A stretch of DNA of 64,000 bases from Polyporus tsugae (GCA_024305745.1 JAHRBS010000003.1:1-64000); one strand, 5' to 3'. Shown: positions 31,473-43,370, numbered from the stretch's first letter. Translations and numbers: made by a program. The notes: generated from the letters alone by a model not told the origin.

Positions 31473-33930
31473 AGCCCTGCAACTCCACGTAGTTCGCTAT
31501 ATAATCGGAACAAACGCGCGTCAGCTCCTTCCAACCAATCCCGCATCGGCAAGAAAGGAACGCACCAGGGAACAAGCCAACGTTGCCGAGCTGGTTCGTG
31601 CCTTGCCACCAATCCTCAGATACGGCCTCGATCTGCGTGACCCTCTCACCCTCCTTGAACGAGATCTCGTTGTCCTCGCCCGCGTCGTAGCTACAGACAG
31701 GGACGTTAGCGATGCAGTCAGCTCGGGGTGGGAACACGAAACCGACGTACTCGTAGAGGGCGATCGCCCACGACCCCAGGTCTTCTTCAGCGGCGAGCTC
31801 GGGCTCGGGATGAGCGACCACCGGGGGTGGCGGAGGAGCAGGAGGCTATACGAGTTGACGCATCTCAGTCAACAACATCTACAAAACCCAAACGACGAAC
31901 GCAACGTACCGCCGGCGGCGGCGGGGGAGGCGACGGCGGAGGAGGCGTACCAGGTGCCGCCGCCTCCACCTCGACGATCTCGACATAGTTCGCCGGGAAA
32001 AGGCCCTGCTTCGTGCCGTGTGCACCGACACCGGACCACCATCCCTCGTCGAGCTCCTCGATCTGCTCGATGAGCTCGCCCTCGACCAGGTCCATCTCGT
32101 TGTCCTCCTGTGCCTCGTACGAGTATTGTACGACCGCGCAGATACCCTGCCCGGCGTGTGCAGCGGCCGCAACCGGAGCGGGCTCTGGCTCCGGCTCCGG
32201 CTGTGGGGCAGGGGGTGCGGGTGGAGCGACGGGCGCAACCGGTGGCGGAGGCGGCGGGGGCTAAAGAAGATGATCAACTACTAACCCTCTTAACAAAACG
32301 CATCAAGTGGACTCACGGGAGGCGGAGGGGGAGGCGCTTCGGCCTCCGGTTCTGGCTCATGGTGGACGCCTGGAGCAGGAGGGGGCGGTGGTGGCGGAGG
32401 AGGAGGGGGAGGAGCCTCCGCTTCGGGTTCTGGCTCTGGGATAGAAACAGGGACAGGAACGGGACGACTGGCGCTAGGCACCGCAGGAGGAGGTGGGGGT
32501 GGAGGTGGCTAAGATAACGACGATTAGATACGGACGTAGAGCATGAAGCGAATTGAACATACCGCTTCGTACTCTTCCTCTGGCTCTGGTTGCGGGGCTG
32601 TTAATTGAGCAGTTCGCGGTGGAATAGAGCGGAACGCGGGAGCTGGCGATGGTGTGGGCTGGGAGCCGAGCGCAGCCTGAGCACGGCCCTCTTCCTCTTC
32701 CTGCTGCTTCTTCGTCAACGCCTGGCGCTCGCTCCAGGTCAGCTTCTTTCCACCTCCTACGGGCGAGGGTTTCGGCGCCGCACTCTCCACCCGGTCCTTG
32801 GCCTGCATGGCTGCAAACGGGTTGACGAGCTTCTTGGGCTGAAGCTTGATGGGGGTATACGCGGTACCAACCGGGCCGATCTTGTCGTCCTCAGTAGGTT
32901 TGGTAGGGACGTTTGACGTTGCTATCGGAGCAGGGGCCGAAGGCGTGAACCGCGCAGCAGCAGGCTGTTTCACGTCAGACTCGAGTATTACCCACACACT
33001 GATTCGGCGCAACTCACCGATGATGCCGCAGGAGCAGGTTTAGCAAAGCTGGTAGCCGGAGTAGGGCGTGAGGCAGCAGGTGGGGGCGGGGGCGGGGCAA
33101 AACTATCTGAGTCATCCGCCCATGCACCTGCAGGAGCGTTGCTCAGAATGGGGCCCCTGGCCGAGCTCGTCGCGGGGGAAGGGGCGATCGGGACGGGGCG
33201 CGGGACAGTAGGGAGAGCCGGCTTCGTTGCGGCTGGTGGCCCGGGTGGCTTTGAAGCACCTTGACGGATGGCGGCGATGTCGACTTTGCCGACGGGGACG
33301 TAATTGGTACCGGCAGGTGTGATGGGCTCGAACTTACGGGGAGCCTCCTTCTGGGCAGTGTAGTTGACACCGGAGGCACCCTTGACACGGGACATGATTA
33401 AAGATGGCTCGACGTCGGCCTGAGTAGAACATGAGTACGGATGAGGATGGAATGTATATGGAACGAACCTCATTACGAGCGTTGACGACGACATGGGTGC
33501 CACGCAGGAAGTTGGAAACCGCGCTTGAGTGGGTATGGAAAAGACCCTTCCTCGCGACGGGGACACCGTCGCCACACCAGTTGATCTGAACAAACTTGGG
33601 CAGTTCGCTCTAAGGGCGAAATCAATACGGCGCACGGCATTAAGAGAGGAGGAAGGCTAACGTTGGGGTCTGTAACGCGAGCGAACGCATACTGCATTCT
33701 ACCCGATTGTTGGTGCCAGACTGGGGCATACGAGCAACACGGGCCACTCACCGGCCGTCGGCGAACTCTTCCTGAAGCTCCTGCAGACCTCCATCTCCAG
33801 TTGCCTGGACCTTGAGATCGTTTGACCGCTTGTCATAGGCGAAGATCGCCCAATCTATACCGCGGGCGTTGACAACATCTTGGTATGCTTGGGTCAAGTC
33901 TCTACTGGACAGGTTGACCTGAAGTGACAT
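31473..33930 (-). CDS. ABP1: Abp1, ADF-H and double-SH3 actin-binding protein
   Basis: Links the actin cortex to endocytosis. Ten exons from 33930 to 31473 (33930-33752, 33698-33662, 33609-33469, 33419-33018, 32964-32563, 32508-32317, 32260-31910, 31845-31751, 31690-31566, 31498-31473) sum to 1950 nt, or 649 aa. The N-terminal ADF-H domain (ARGIDWAIFAYDKRSNDLKV to FVQINWCGDGVPVARKGLF) is followed by a Pro-rich, KKLTWSERQALTKKQQEEEE-type linker and poly-Pro blocks alternating with EPEPEAEAP. Two SH3 domains follow (VQYSYEAQEDNEMDLVEGE with GWWSG and FPANYVE; then ALYDYDAGEDNEISFKEGE with DWWQG). The ALYDY core needs a GTACGT donor at 31750. Two tandem SH3 domains are more than the one in S. 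cerevisiae Abp1 but are common in basidiomycetes. Confidence 0.93.
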
Positions 33931-34137
33931 GGGGCAGTCTAGGGGAGTAATATAGACAGCGTAGAGTATGAGATGGAGAGAAGAGAAAGAGTGCGCGGTC
34001 GGTGGTTGCAAGTGGTCGAGGGCAAGGAGGATTGTCCGAATCAGACGCCAGACAGCGCTTCGACACCTTGGCAATGGCATTCACCACCCACGGACGTTCA
34101 ACGTTCACCTCTTACCCCCACCCGTCGATACCCAGCC

Positions 34138-35475
34138 ATGACCGAAGCACCCCAGACCACTCTCAACGGTGCGTTATACAGATACTTGTCCCTAATGCGA
34201 ACTCACCCGTACCTCTCCAGAAATAAGCCCAGCTCTCGACTTCTTCGCCGGCACAGTCGCGGGTATGTTCTCTCGCAATGTATCGCATGTATGAGCGCGT
34301 GCAGACGACTCCGTGGCTCCATTTCCTGCAGGTATGGCGGCCGTGACAGTTGGCTACCCCTTTGACACCGGTGAGCCCTGCCTTCTCTTTTGCCGTCGTT
34401 CCCCCGATGTTCACTGGCCGTGCAGTCAAGGTGCGCTTCCAGAATCCACAGATAGCGTCCAAGTACCGCTCCACCTTCCATGCTTTCCTCACAATTGTTC
34501 GTGAAGAACGAATACGTGGCCTTTATCGTGGAATAGCCGCACCCTTGGTACGTATCTGAACGCGGCCACCCGCCGAGGACGACGTTGGTATTCATAGGTT
34601 CGCTGATTCTTCTCTCTCTTCTCTCCGTCCCAACCACGAATATGGTCCTGTTTAGGCTGGTGCACCACCGCTCAACGGAATTGTCTTCTCTTGTTATCGT
34701 TCCCTCTTGCGAGCACAATTAGACGATGATAACGCGACGCCTACACTCACACAAATTAACCTTGCAGGCGCAGGCACTGGCATAATTTCCTCGTACGTTC
34801 TCTTCTCCCAACCATGCACACACGTCCGCCGCCCTGACCCCCCACTCAGCCTAATCACCACCCCCGCCGAACTCATCAAGATCCACCAGCAAACCCTCGT
34901 CCGCTCAGCGTCCAGCACGGCCACCCTTTCCGACCGCGACGTCATCCTCCACATCTGGCGCACACACGGCCTCCGTGGCTTCTACCGCGGCATCACCCCA
35001 ACCGCGCTCCGCGACATCGGATACGGCGCCTACTTCGCCGCGTACGAGGCCACCCTCCGCTACTGGCCCCGCCCGCACGCCTCGCACACCCAGTACTCTT
35101 CGCGCGGGATAGAGCTCGAGTCCACGCTCGCCTCACACTCCTGGCCCGCCCTCCTCACCGCGGGCGGTATGGCAGGCATCGCGGGCTGGCTCGTGACGTT
35201 CCCGTTCGACGTCGTCAAGACGCGCGTGCAGAGCACGCCGGCGGACGCACCGAACAACCCGTACCGCTCAACGTGGTCGACGATCGTCGCGTCGTATCGC
35301 GCCGAGGGCGTCGGGGTGTTCTTCCGCGGGCTCGCGCCGACGCTGATACGGTGAGCGATCTGGTTCTCCGATTACCGTCTCATCGTTCACGGGGTTCTTG
35401 ATGCGTCATAGGGCGATACCAGTGAACATGGTGACGTTCGCTACTTTTGAGGCCGTGATCCACATGTGTTCGTGA
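34138..35475 (+). CDS. Mitochondrial carrier family (SLC25) protein
   Basis: Seven exons (34138-34168, 34221-34262, 34332-34370, 34426-34547, 34656-34793, 34851-35350, 35412-35475) sum to 936 nt, or 311 aa, the standard carrier size. Three repeats are visible: GYPFDTVKVRFQ with GLYRGIAAPL; TTPAELIKIHQQ with RGFYRGITPTALRD; FPFDVVKTRVQS with FFRGLAPTLIR. The first and third keep the PxDxxK/R signature; the second has PAELIK. The pattern fits the carnitine/amino-acid carrier branch, but the substrate is not determined. A degraded copy of its 3' end lies at 37974-38300. Confidence 0.9.
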
Positions 35476-35615
35476 TGGCTGTGGACACTGTTCTTCATCC
35501 TGTAGCATAGCCCTCTTTTCAATCTTCACCCTGCGAATGGACGCGGCGGGAGCAGCGGAACGGACACATGTACATGTCAGACTTGAGACGACGACCAACT
35601 AATCTTGTTCAACGC

Positions 35616-35700
35616 CTGAGGAACGTACCGGCAACTGGGGCAGAGATCACGTACTCCACTCCTCCGCCAAGGACCTCCTGAACGACACTTGATTGGTCAG
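35616..35700 (-). pseudogene. DUF6533-like single-exon fragment
   Basis: The - strand contains EVLGGGVEYVISAPVAG preceded by an acceptor-like GTCGTTCAG and followed by a donor GTACGT. This matches exon 4 of the DUF6533-like genes at 38377-40047 and 40827-42385. The rest of the gene is absent, so this is an isolated exon remnant. Confidence 0.65.
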
Positions 35701-35765
35701 TATTCAGCGTAGTCAGTTCAATTCTCTGCTTACATTCAAGGGCTGCTACGTTCTTTCCAACCCAC

Positions 35766-36160
35766 ATGTCCACTCAGACCATGTCCACTGGGAAACGCTC
35801 GGGGTCCCTCCTCGACGCCGTTGATCTCCGCCCGGCGGGGAAACCCGATTATGTGTTGAATACTCCCGTCTCCGAACAGCCGTTGGAGCTCCTTCCCGAG
35901 AACAAACTCCCGCATAGAGAGGAGCTCAAATGGCTCAACAACCTGGTCCATGGCGAGATAGAAAAGGTCGTTTCTTCGATGAAGGCATCGACCCCTCGGA
36001 TATCGGACCCGTCCTTGCCACTGTCAACGGGCACCGCAAATTTATGGAGCGACTACCCTGGCCGTCCTTGCGCCGGCATCGACAGGCCCTTGTTCAAATG
36101 GCCCAAGACGCTTACAAAGATGGAGACTACAGTCATCTCATGCGACTCAGTATGAGAGCT
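35766..36160 (+). pseudogene. Diverged N-terminal exon of the Crinkler-like NTPase family, frameshifted
   Basis: The first about 70 codons (from 35766, with ELLPENKLPHREELKWLNNL) parallel the first exon of the NTPase gene. After about 35965 the similarity moves to another frame (DEGIDPSDIGPVLATVNGHR to YSHLMRL, which ends at the same exon-1 donor ACTCAGTATG). The frame break and the absence of downstream exons mark it as non-functional. Confidence 0.65.
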
Positions 36161-36235
36161 CTCATTATCGCCGTGTCCCATTAGGGGCTGGTTAGGGTTC
36201 AACGTAGTGTAAGTTCTCACTCTCCAACCACCACC

Positions 36236-36835
36236 ATGTCAAAACGCCCTGGATCCCAAGACCCCACCGACCCTCCTTCAGCAAAGAAGCCCAAGACCAA
36301 TCCTGAGTTGGACACTCCTCTGGCTGAACAGGCCCCTTCTCTATCGGAACAGATCCCCGAGGACCAGCTGCCGGACAACGTCGATGTTCTCAACGCCCGG
36401 ATTCACCAGGCTGTTGAACAGGCCTTTTCTACTACGCGAATCAGCTCCTTCAATCTCGTCATGTTCATCCAGATTCTCAGTGCCCGCTGCGACTTTATCG
36501 AGGTGCCGCAGAACTGGGTTTCCTTGGATCTGCAAGTCCTGCATCAGATCCTTGAAATGAGCCAAACCGCTTACCTCGACCACAACTACAAACCTCTCAT
36601 GCGACTCAGTATGCTCTCATCATCCTCTCCGACGTCGACGGTCTCACTGACATGATACATCGCCGCAGAGGTTCTACAACGATCACCTACGTCCTCTTCA
36701 GGGTCATCCAGCGCAAGACAGGTTGCGGCAGTCAAACGTCGGGTTACATTCAAATGCACTGCCTGACGAATCCCCGACTCGGACCTGCCTTCATCGCTCG
36801 CGGACGCTCCCGTCGATTCGAGATTTCGCGACGAG
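36236..36835 (+). pseudogene. NTPase-family deletion derivative, second copy
   Basis: 36236-36602 is a close copy of exon 1 of the NTPase gene (MSKRPGSQDPTDPPSAKKPK), including about 45 bp upstream of the ATG. Intron 1 and exon 2 follow to about 36745. Then, after an abrupt join, comes C-terminal coding sequence corresponding to about 28330 in the intact gene. The P-loop and Walker B exons are missing. The same join occurs at 13560-13580. At about 36835-36865 the sequence switches to the FAD-oxidoreductase-derived segment. Confidence 0.8.
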
Positions 36836-36865
36836 CCGCTCCCGTCCGCGTCCGCGCCCGCCGCG

Positions 36866-37284
36866 CAGCTGCACCCACTCGACCCCTCCCACCCAGTGGT
36901 CCGCCTCAAAGTCGCTTATGTACGCCATTCCGATCCGCCAGGTCGCGGCGGAGGTCCACGACGGGATGTCCAAGGCATCCGCCGCGAACTCGGCAAGGCG
37001 CGCTCCCCGAAGCTTTCTGTGCGCTCCGACGCATCGGTCTCCCTCGACTTCGACGAGGAGGAACGAGGACTTTTTTTGGTCAGGGATGTTGCGTAGGCGA
37101 GGTAGTTCGCGGGATGATGGTGAACCACGCACTGCTTCTATTCTTTGTCTTGGAAGCTAGTAGTCGGGTATGCTCCATTCCTTCCCCTGAATGTCCACAA
37201 CGATCATCTCCGCGACCGCTTCGGCACTGGATTCATAATCGAAGGATTAGTACCCGAGCGCAGGGGTTTTGGTTTGTCGAATGA
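36866..37284 (+). pseudogene. Inverted copy of the FAD-oxidoreductase 3' end and its flank
   Basis: Matches the reverse complement of 26988-27425 with substitutions and a few indels. Examples are the shared CCTTCCCCTGAATGTCC block near 37183 and the shared GGGATGATGGTGAACCACGC near 37110. The left join lies at a short shared GACGAGCCGC, i.e. microhomology. The coding part lacks the preceding exons and is not functional. Confidence 0.82.
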
Positions 37285-37759
37285 CATACCCTTCACGTCC
37301 CCATCTCTCAACATCCATGCGTTCCCCGCCCTATGGGACGTCCACCGGGGCGTCCTGGCGCTCATGGCCTTATGGGCCTCCGTCGTGCCTCGTACAACCA
37401 CTCAGCAACTCACAACGTGGCGTATTTCGTAACAGTATGGCCTAGGGGACCTGCCTGCCACCTTTCATCCCAATCCAAGCTCCGGCCTTCTCGCACCGTG
37501 ACGCCACTAACATGGCGGGCCCTCTGTCAACCTCAGAATTCGGAATTCCTTCATTGTTTGGGATCACATTTGCTTCATCTTGGTTATTTTGGGCTGTTGG
37601 GGATCAAGAGAGACACGGAGAGTATTCAGAGCTGGGTTATTTGGTCTTTTTTGTCTTTGGTACGTCTCCCGCCGCCCACGTTGTTTTGCTCCGAGTCGTC
37701 CCTGCACACGCCCATATCCTTTTTCAAGACTCGCACCCTCGTATTTTTCTTCGTTCGCT
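37285..37759. other. No gene or known source recognised
   Basis: Sits between two duplicated fragments. Frames are short. It may be another captured fragment whose source lies outside the window. Confidence 0.45.
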
Positions 37760-37973
37760 CGGACTCTCAGCGTGCGAACGTCATGCTCAACTACGTCGCA
37801 AGCGCGGGCGCCGTGCAGGCTGTCGTAGATGAGATCAACGCGAAGGCGTGGGCAAGGCCGTCCTCCAAATGGACGTCGGCCTGACGTCGGCTCTTGTTCT
37901 TGGCAACAAGCCGCTCATACACGAGGTGCTGCGCGCGTTCGGGCACGGCGTCGTTCTCAACACCGGCTACTAG
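37760..37973 (+). pseudogene. Short-chain dehydrogenase fragment
   Basis: QRANVMLNYVASAGAVQAVV resembles the beta2-alpha2 region of SDR enzymes (VxxNYxSSxxxAExVV). It continues after a frame change as GKAVLQMDVG and then LIHEVLRAFGHGVVLNTGY. The N-terminal GxxxGIG motif and the catalytic YxxxK are absent, so only an internal piece is present and it is frameshifted. No intact parent lies in this window. Confidence 0.5.
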
Positions 37974-38300
37974 CTCGCGCCGACGTCACGACGCTGACGA
38001 TACGGCGAGCGACCTGCTTCTCCCATTACCAGACGTCTCATCATCCACGGGGTTTCAGTTAGCCACAGGGCGATACCGGCGAGCATGGTTATGTTTGCCA
38101 CTTTCGAGGCTGCCACCCACACCCCGGGCCCGTGACCGTTACTACCGACAAGCGCGGCACCCTGTAGCCCAGCCGTCTTTTTATAACAATCTCACTGCGA
38201 ATGGACACCGAAACGGATGCATGCCCGTGGTAGGACTCCAGACGGCGACCGAGTACTGATCGACAAGCATCCCGTTCAACTCCTCAGGCTGTTCCTCCGA
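37974..38300 (+). pseudogene. Degraded copy of the mitochondrial carrier 3' end
   Basis: Parallels 35330-35625 in the same orientation. It starts at the shared CTCGCGCCGACG, includes the last intron (degenerate) and last-exon coding (GGGCGATACC, then TTTGAGGC-like TTTCGAGGC), and runs into the 3' flank (CTGCGAATGGAC in both). Indels disrupt the frame. Confidence 0.7.
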
Positions 38301-38376
38301 CACCAGCCGCTGCTACTAGTATATATGGCGTACGCACATCTAGCGCGAGCTCATCACAATCCTCCTCGCGCTCCGG

Positions 38377-40047
38377 CTACACGAGCACCACAGACCCCAT
38401 CACCTTCTCCCAGTTCTCCGTGTTCATCGCAGGGAGGTGCATCGTCCGCCGGCTGGCTTGCTGGAGGTCGAGCAGGAAGTGCGTGATGAGGATCGACGTC
38501 GCTCTAGTAGTCGGAGCACAGTCGCGTGAGTGATGCCCTGTTCTTCTACTACTTAGGCGAGAGGCGGGAAGGGGAACGCACGGCTGGACATACACCGAGG
38601 CGATGCTGTTCAGATCCTGGGCGTCGAATATTTCGGGCTGAGATGCGCCGGGGCGAGCGTCATGTGTTAACGTCGATCCTGAAGCGAGTGCACGATACGG
38701 ATGACGACCACGTACCGGGAGGAGGATGGAGATGAGGTAAAACGTGTTGAGAAGCAGCTGGGCACTGGAATTGCCCGAGGTCAGCGTCCATCCAACCCAC
38801 GCAAGCCGGGAGAACCTTTGGCACGAACACAAAGTATATCGTTCCTAGAACGGCAGCATCAGCCGCGCGTCAGCCACCGCCGCGCATCGAGACAGCATCG
38901 TGCATACCATCTCGGAAGAGGATGTCAGATATCCGAGGGTGGCCGCCCTTATGTCTGTGTCTGTACGTCGCCGACCATGTCACGTACAAGACGACTAGGT
39001 CAGCCAGCACCAGGAATAATCGGGCGCTGACTATCCCTAGCGTTGATAGGCATATGTGAGTTTTGATGAGCGAGCGTGCTACGACGGAAGTCGCAGCAAC
39101 TTAATGACATACCTCTGCAGCAGACGTTAGCGTGCGGCTGAGTGGCGGCAGTCCGAGGGTATCACTTACATCTCCGTCAACAATACAGGGGCCTGGTACG
39201 TAAGTTTACATCCATCATGGGGATGGGGAATAATGTGAAGCCACGGGGCGAGAACCTAGGAAGAGTTGAGAAGTGTCGCCGCTCCATGACTGCCAGCGTC
39301 GACAGACTCACCAGTGCCATTATAGCTGGAGATGTAGAAAGGAGGAACACGACGATTGCCCGGGTCCATTTCCAACCGCTAGCCAAGGCATACGCTCGCA
39401 TCGCTGAGAAGGCTATGCGATTGGGGATGCATGTCAGTGAGCTTCAGCCGCCGACACCCTCGAACCGATGGTGGACGAGATACGTTCGTACCTGCAACGG
39501 GGACAAAGAGGAGGTACTCCCCAATGCCTCCAACCATTTCCTGCACGACGCACCTACTCCCGGAGTGAGCAGATCGGAGTCCGGGTCGTTCGCGCGTTAA
39601 CGGAAAGACGCACATCTATAAATTCATTGAACATCATGCACTACGAGCAGTCCGCACACAGACGACTCGGACTCGGATGGCACTCACCTCAAAAGACCCC
39701 GTGTATCTCCACCAGGGAGTCCACCAAGCGGAGCACAACAGCGGGAGGTAGCGATTCGAGAAGAAAAGAACGGATGCCCCCGTCACCCTCCGGCCCCAAA
39801 ACAGCTCCACCTCCTGGTCCAAGGTGAGGACGTATTCGAACAAGAGCCACACTGCGGCGCAAGTCTGACGGTTACTATACTCCCAATCATCCGGTCACAT
39901 TAGGTAGCACGACGACACTCACCGAACGTAGATGCCATGGTGTAGTCCCGACCCGTGCTACGTTCGGGGCGTTGACAGTGACGATGAGGCATGGCACGCG
40001 TACAGTGCGGAGATCCAGCCTACGACCACTCACTGCTGATAACCCAT
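38377..40047 (-). CDS. DUF6533-like multi-pass membrane protein
   Basis: Spliced from 40047-40034, 39957-39923, 39851-39688, 39540-39492, 39403-39312 and further exons to the stop at 38377. The core reads WLLFEYVLTLDQEVELFWG, RRVTGASVLFFSNRYLPLL, then VVFLLSTSPAIMAL, ARLFLVLADLVVLYVTW, ISDILFRDG-TIYFV, AQLLLNTFYLISILLP, PEIFDAQDLNSIAS and ILITHFLLDLQQAS. This is the order of segments in the agaricomycete DUF6533/7-TM-like family, whose function is unknown. In the fifth exon the usual FSALRVYAL is reduced to AMRAYAL, and the exon around 39200-39280 could not be modelled cleanly, so the gene may be decaying. It is a tandem paralog of the gene at 40827-42385. Confidence 0.7.
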
Positions 40048-40826
40048 CTCTCTGGAAGACCGAACGTGGGCGGCGACTAGCGAGGAAACTTGAAGTCGAG
40101 CGAACACCAGTCGACAGAAAGCATGCAAGGGTCAGATGGCGCGCGACGGCGCGCAGGAGCTCGCAGCCCGGACGCCATTGCGCCGGGGGAGCCTTTATAC
40201 CGTGCATTGCGAACGTTAACACTTCCGAGTCCTCGCGGTAACCGTGGCGTGCTTCTCGGACGGACGATCATTTCCATCTGCTGTCCCCACGTCGCACCGT
40301 GAGGAGATGATATATCTCATCGCGGACGAACATCGCGTTGTGGTCGATATTAATATTGTGGTCAGCGGTGGCTCGAAAGACGGAGTAGGCGCAATGCATG
40401 GATTCGGAAGACGAAAAACACGCACGAAACCTGGAGGCCCGACGACGGTTAACGCGGACGTTGATATTGATAGAAACATAGGAACAGCACCGAAGAGGAG
40501 ATACGTCGAAGGTTGCCGACACGCCAATGGCATTCGGCGTGTGGTCCGTGGATACCTGTGGGCGAGAAGGAGAGGGAGCGAATAGCACGCGGATATGTGA
40601 CACGGAACAGCGCCTCGAGTGATGTCCATCGACGTCCGACACGGCCATTTGACACGGGCGTGCAATCATTACATACTAGCCGCCGACGGAATGCGCATAT
40701 CGACACTCTATTTCAAGAGCGAGAACCGTACGGAACGGCTCGGAGACCCACAAGAGAAGCGCAACGCTGGCAGGTGGCAAGTATCGAGACAGGCTAGAGT
40801 CATCCAGGCGCTAGATAGATAGTACA
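40048..40826. other. Intergenic between tandem DUF6533-like genes
   Basis: No recognisable gene. Frames present are short and of mixed composition. It should contain the promoter of the downstream (- strand) paralog. Confidence 0.45.
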
Positions 40827-42385
40827 TCATCGGTCGACGGGCGGCGCATCGCGGTGGTCGTTCCCTTCGAGCGAGACAAGCGCGAGGGATCCAATCATCC
40901 GTTCCCAAATCGAGGCATTTATTGGCGGCAAGCTCTGCCTGCTCGCGTGTTGGAGGTCAAGGAGGAAGTGCGTGACGAGGATCGATGCGGCCCTAGGATA
41001 AACTAGGTTAAAATCATAGGTTGGTCGTAGCGAAATTCCAGCAAAAGACCCACGGTAGGATGAGAAGCGAAGCGATGCTGTTCAGGTTCTCGACGTCGAA
41101 AATATCTGGCTAGATATCGAAATCAGTACGATATCATCATCACCAGACGCTCGCAGTCACCTACCGGGAGAAGCATGGATACAAGGTAAAAGGCATTGAG
41201 TAGTAGTTGGGCTCTGAGAGGGTACGCGATTATAAACAAGTCACGAACCAGAAATTCAGATAGACATACATGAAATACATCGTGCCTGGTGCCAACGTGA
41301 TAGTGATCAGTATTGCGACGCGACTTAACAACGGCGGATCGTATTCACCGTCTCTGAATATAATTCCTGAGACAGTTGGGATATTGCACGTCGGCTTCCG
41401 ACTCCTGAACGTAGTAGACCAGGTGATACTCAGTACCACAATGTCAGCGAGTACCAAGAACAGCCTGCCCGCAAGCACCGCTGGGATGAAGATCAGAATA
41501 TGATCAAGACGAGGGAAAGAAGAACGTACATCTGTGTAAACAGAAGTCAATATGGAATACGATACGATCAACGTTGGCTTACATCGCTTGAACCAGGACC
41601 GGGATATTGTATTGGAGGCGACAGGCGGTCGCAGGGTCGGACTGAAATGTGATCCGTGGGCAAACCACCTATTTAAGGCCGGTTAGAAAAATACACTTCG
41701 ACCATCCATAACTGAGGGTGTTCACCAGTGCGATGAGACAGGGCGATACGGAGAGCAGGAACGTCACGATTGCCCACTTGCTGTTCTTTCCACTCAGGGC
41801 ATAAACTCGCAATGCCGAGAACGCTGACAAATTGGACTTCTGTTCAACTCACGCAGCTGGCCGGTTCGAAGCGGAGAGCGTAGGACGTACCGGCAACGGG
41901 GACATACATCGCATATTCCATGAGACCGCCAAGGACCTCCTGAACGACACATCTGTTGGGGTCAGTATATGCGCCGGGTCACTGTTCAACAAACACACCC
42001 CTGACGCAAACGGTGTCAATAAGTGGTTGTTGCACGTATCGCAGTTACGACTTACGTTGAATGAAAGCGACTGCCTCCACCAGGGAACCCACCACAGCGA
42101 ACAGAGGAGAGGGAGGTCATGGTTGGATAGATATAACACTGACGCCCCCGTGATCTTCTGCCCCCAGAACAGATCGATTTCTTGGTCCAAAGTGATGCAG
42201 TATTCGAAGAGAAGCCACGCTGAGATGAGTGTCAGCAGACGATACGCGAGCTGGTCCAAGGATCCTACTTACCGAACGACGCGGACATGCCATAGTTGCG
42301 AACTGTGCTGTGCTCGAGGATGAGCCCACGGTGTTTCCGTTGCGGCCGACTGTTATACGCACTGGTCAGAATCTAGTTGGGGCAT
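40827..42385 (-). CDS. DUF6533-like multi-pass membrane protein, paralog
   Basis: Exons 42385-42363, 42307-42273, 42219-42056, 41939-41891, 41823-41726, 41668-41583 and several more to the stop at 40827. The start MPQLDSDHTVRNYGMSASF is assembled across two short introns. Then come WLLFEYCITLDQEIDLFWG, FSALRVYALSGKNSKWAIV, FLLSVSPCLIAL, GRLFLVLADIVVLSITW, FRDG-TMYFM, AQLLLNAFYLVSMLLP, PDIFDVENLNSIAS and SILVTHFLLDLQHASRQ. It is better preserved than its neighbour. The boundary between exon 6 and the next exon (about 41583 to 41480) does not join in frame with canonical sites, so either a non-standard splice or a frameshift is present. The function of the family is unknown. Confidence 0.75.
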
Positions 42386-43370
42386 CGTACCGGACGATGA
42401 AAACGGAGCTGGAAAGGAGTGGAAGGGCGGCACGAGCCGAGGGAGCGCATGTAGACGTTGAAACCGTGCCCGCACGCGTAGCGGGGACGCTGAGAAGGGG
42501 AAAACGAAATGGCTAGTCGGCCTCTTATATTTATGCAGAATGTCAATACGCCCGTCGGCTGTATGACCATGGGAATAGGCTAGGAGACACGAACGCGTGC
42601 CCAAAGGATATCCTCGCGATCTGCGTACATCCCCACGATGAGATGCTCTGTAGACTATCCGGCATCGAAATATCACATCAGCGGTCGTCATGCTGTTCAG
42701 GATTATGCAGATAGAAGGAGATGGTAGGTGCATGAACTGAATCGCGGCCACCGGGCGGCGCATACACAAAGGCAGTTAGGTGGCAGAGGGGCAGTTTTAG
42801 GTGAGCGCCGTGAGCGGCGCGCCCATGACCTCCTACAACACTTTGTGGTCTTCTCGACCACACATCTGTCACGCCCAGCCCCAAAGGGCAGCCATACGAT
42901 CAACTGTTTGAAGGGAAGCACGAGAACAAGGCAATAGACGTGATGGATATAGCGGCATGGCCAGTTCACGTAGCAGAAGAATGCCCACGAGCACCCACGA
43001 AAGAAGAAGAATACCATGCCGCTGATGAGCAACGCCTCGCGCGAGGCGATGCGGGTATCTTGCAAGCGGGAAGGCGTACAAGTGAGGCTTATTTGAGTAG
43101 CTTGTGAAGCTAGCCGAGCGTACGAACGGGCCCGATTGAGGGGTCAAGATGCGAATGCAAAACACACAGGCTGCAACATGGACGTCGAGGAAAGGATAGC
43201 ATGGAGGGAGCGCATATCATTGAGTAAGAGGACATCTCGAAGGGAGAATGAGTGTATCTTGAAGTGGAGGGGCTGAGGGAGTGGATGGAGTAGGAGTACT
43301 CACGAGGTCCGTGTCCAACTTGTGCCTACACGGCCAGACGACAATTTGCGCCAGAATTTAGATACATGAA
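42386..43370. other. Intergenic, unresolved hydrophobic frames on - strand
   Basis: Between about 42700 and 43165 the - strand has hydrophobic stretches (ALLISGMVFFFF, HVYCLVLVLPFKQLIVWLPF) that might belong to a broken membrane-protein gene. No start, splice pattern or family was established. Confidence 0.35.

Noticed and set aside
37333..37884. Long + strand frame in the fragment mosaic
   Set aside because: It spans several unrelated fragments and changes character at each join. Only the SDR piece at its end is recognisable.
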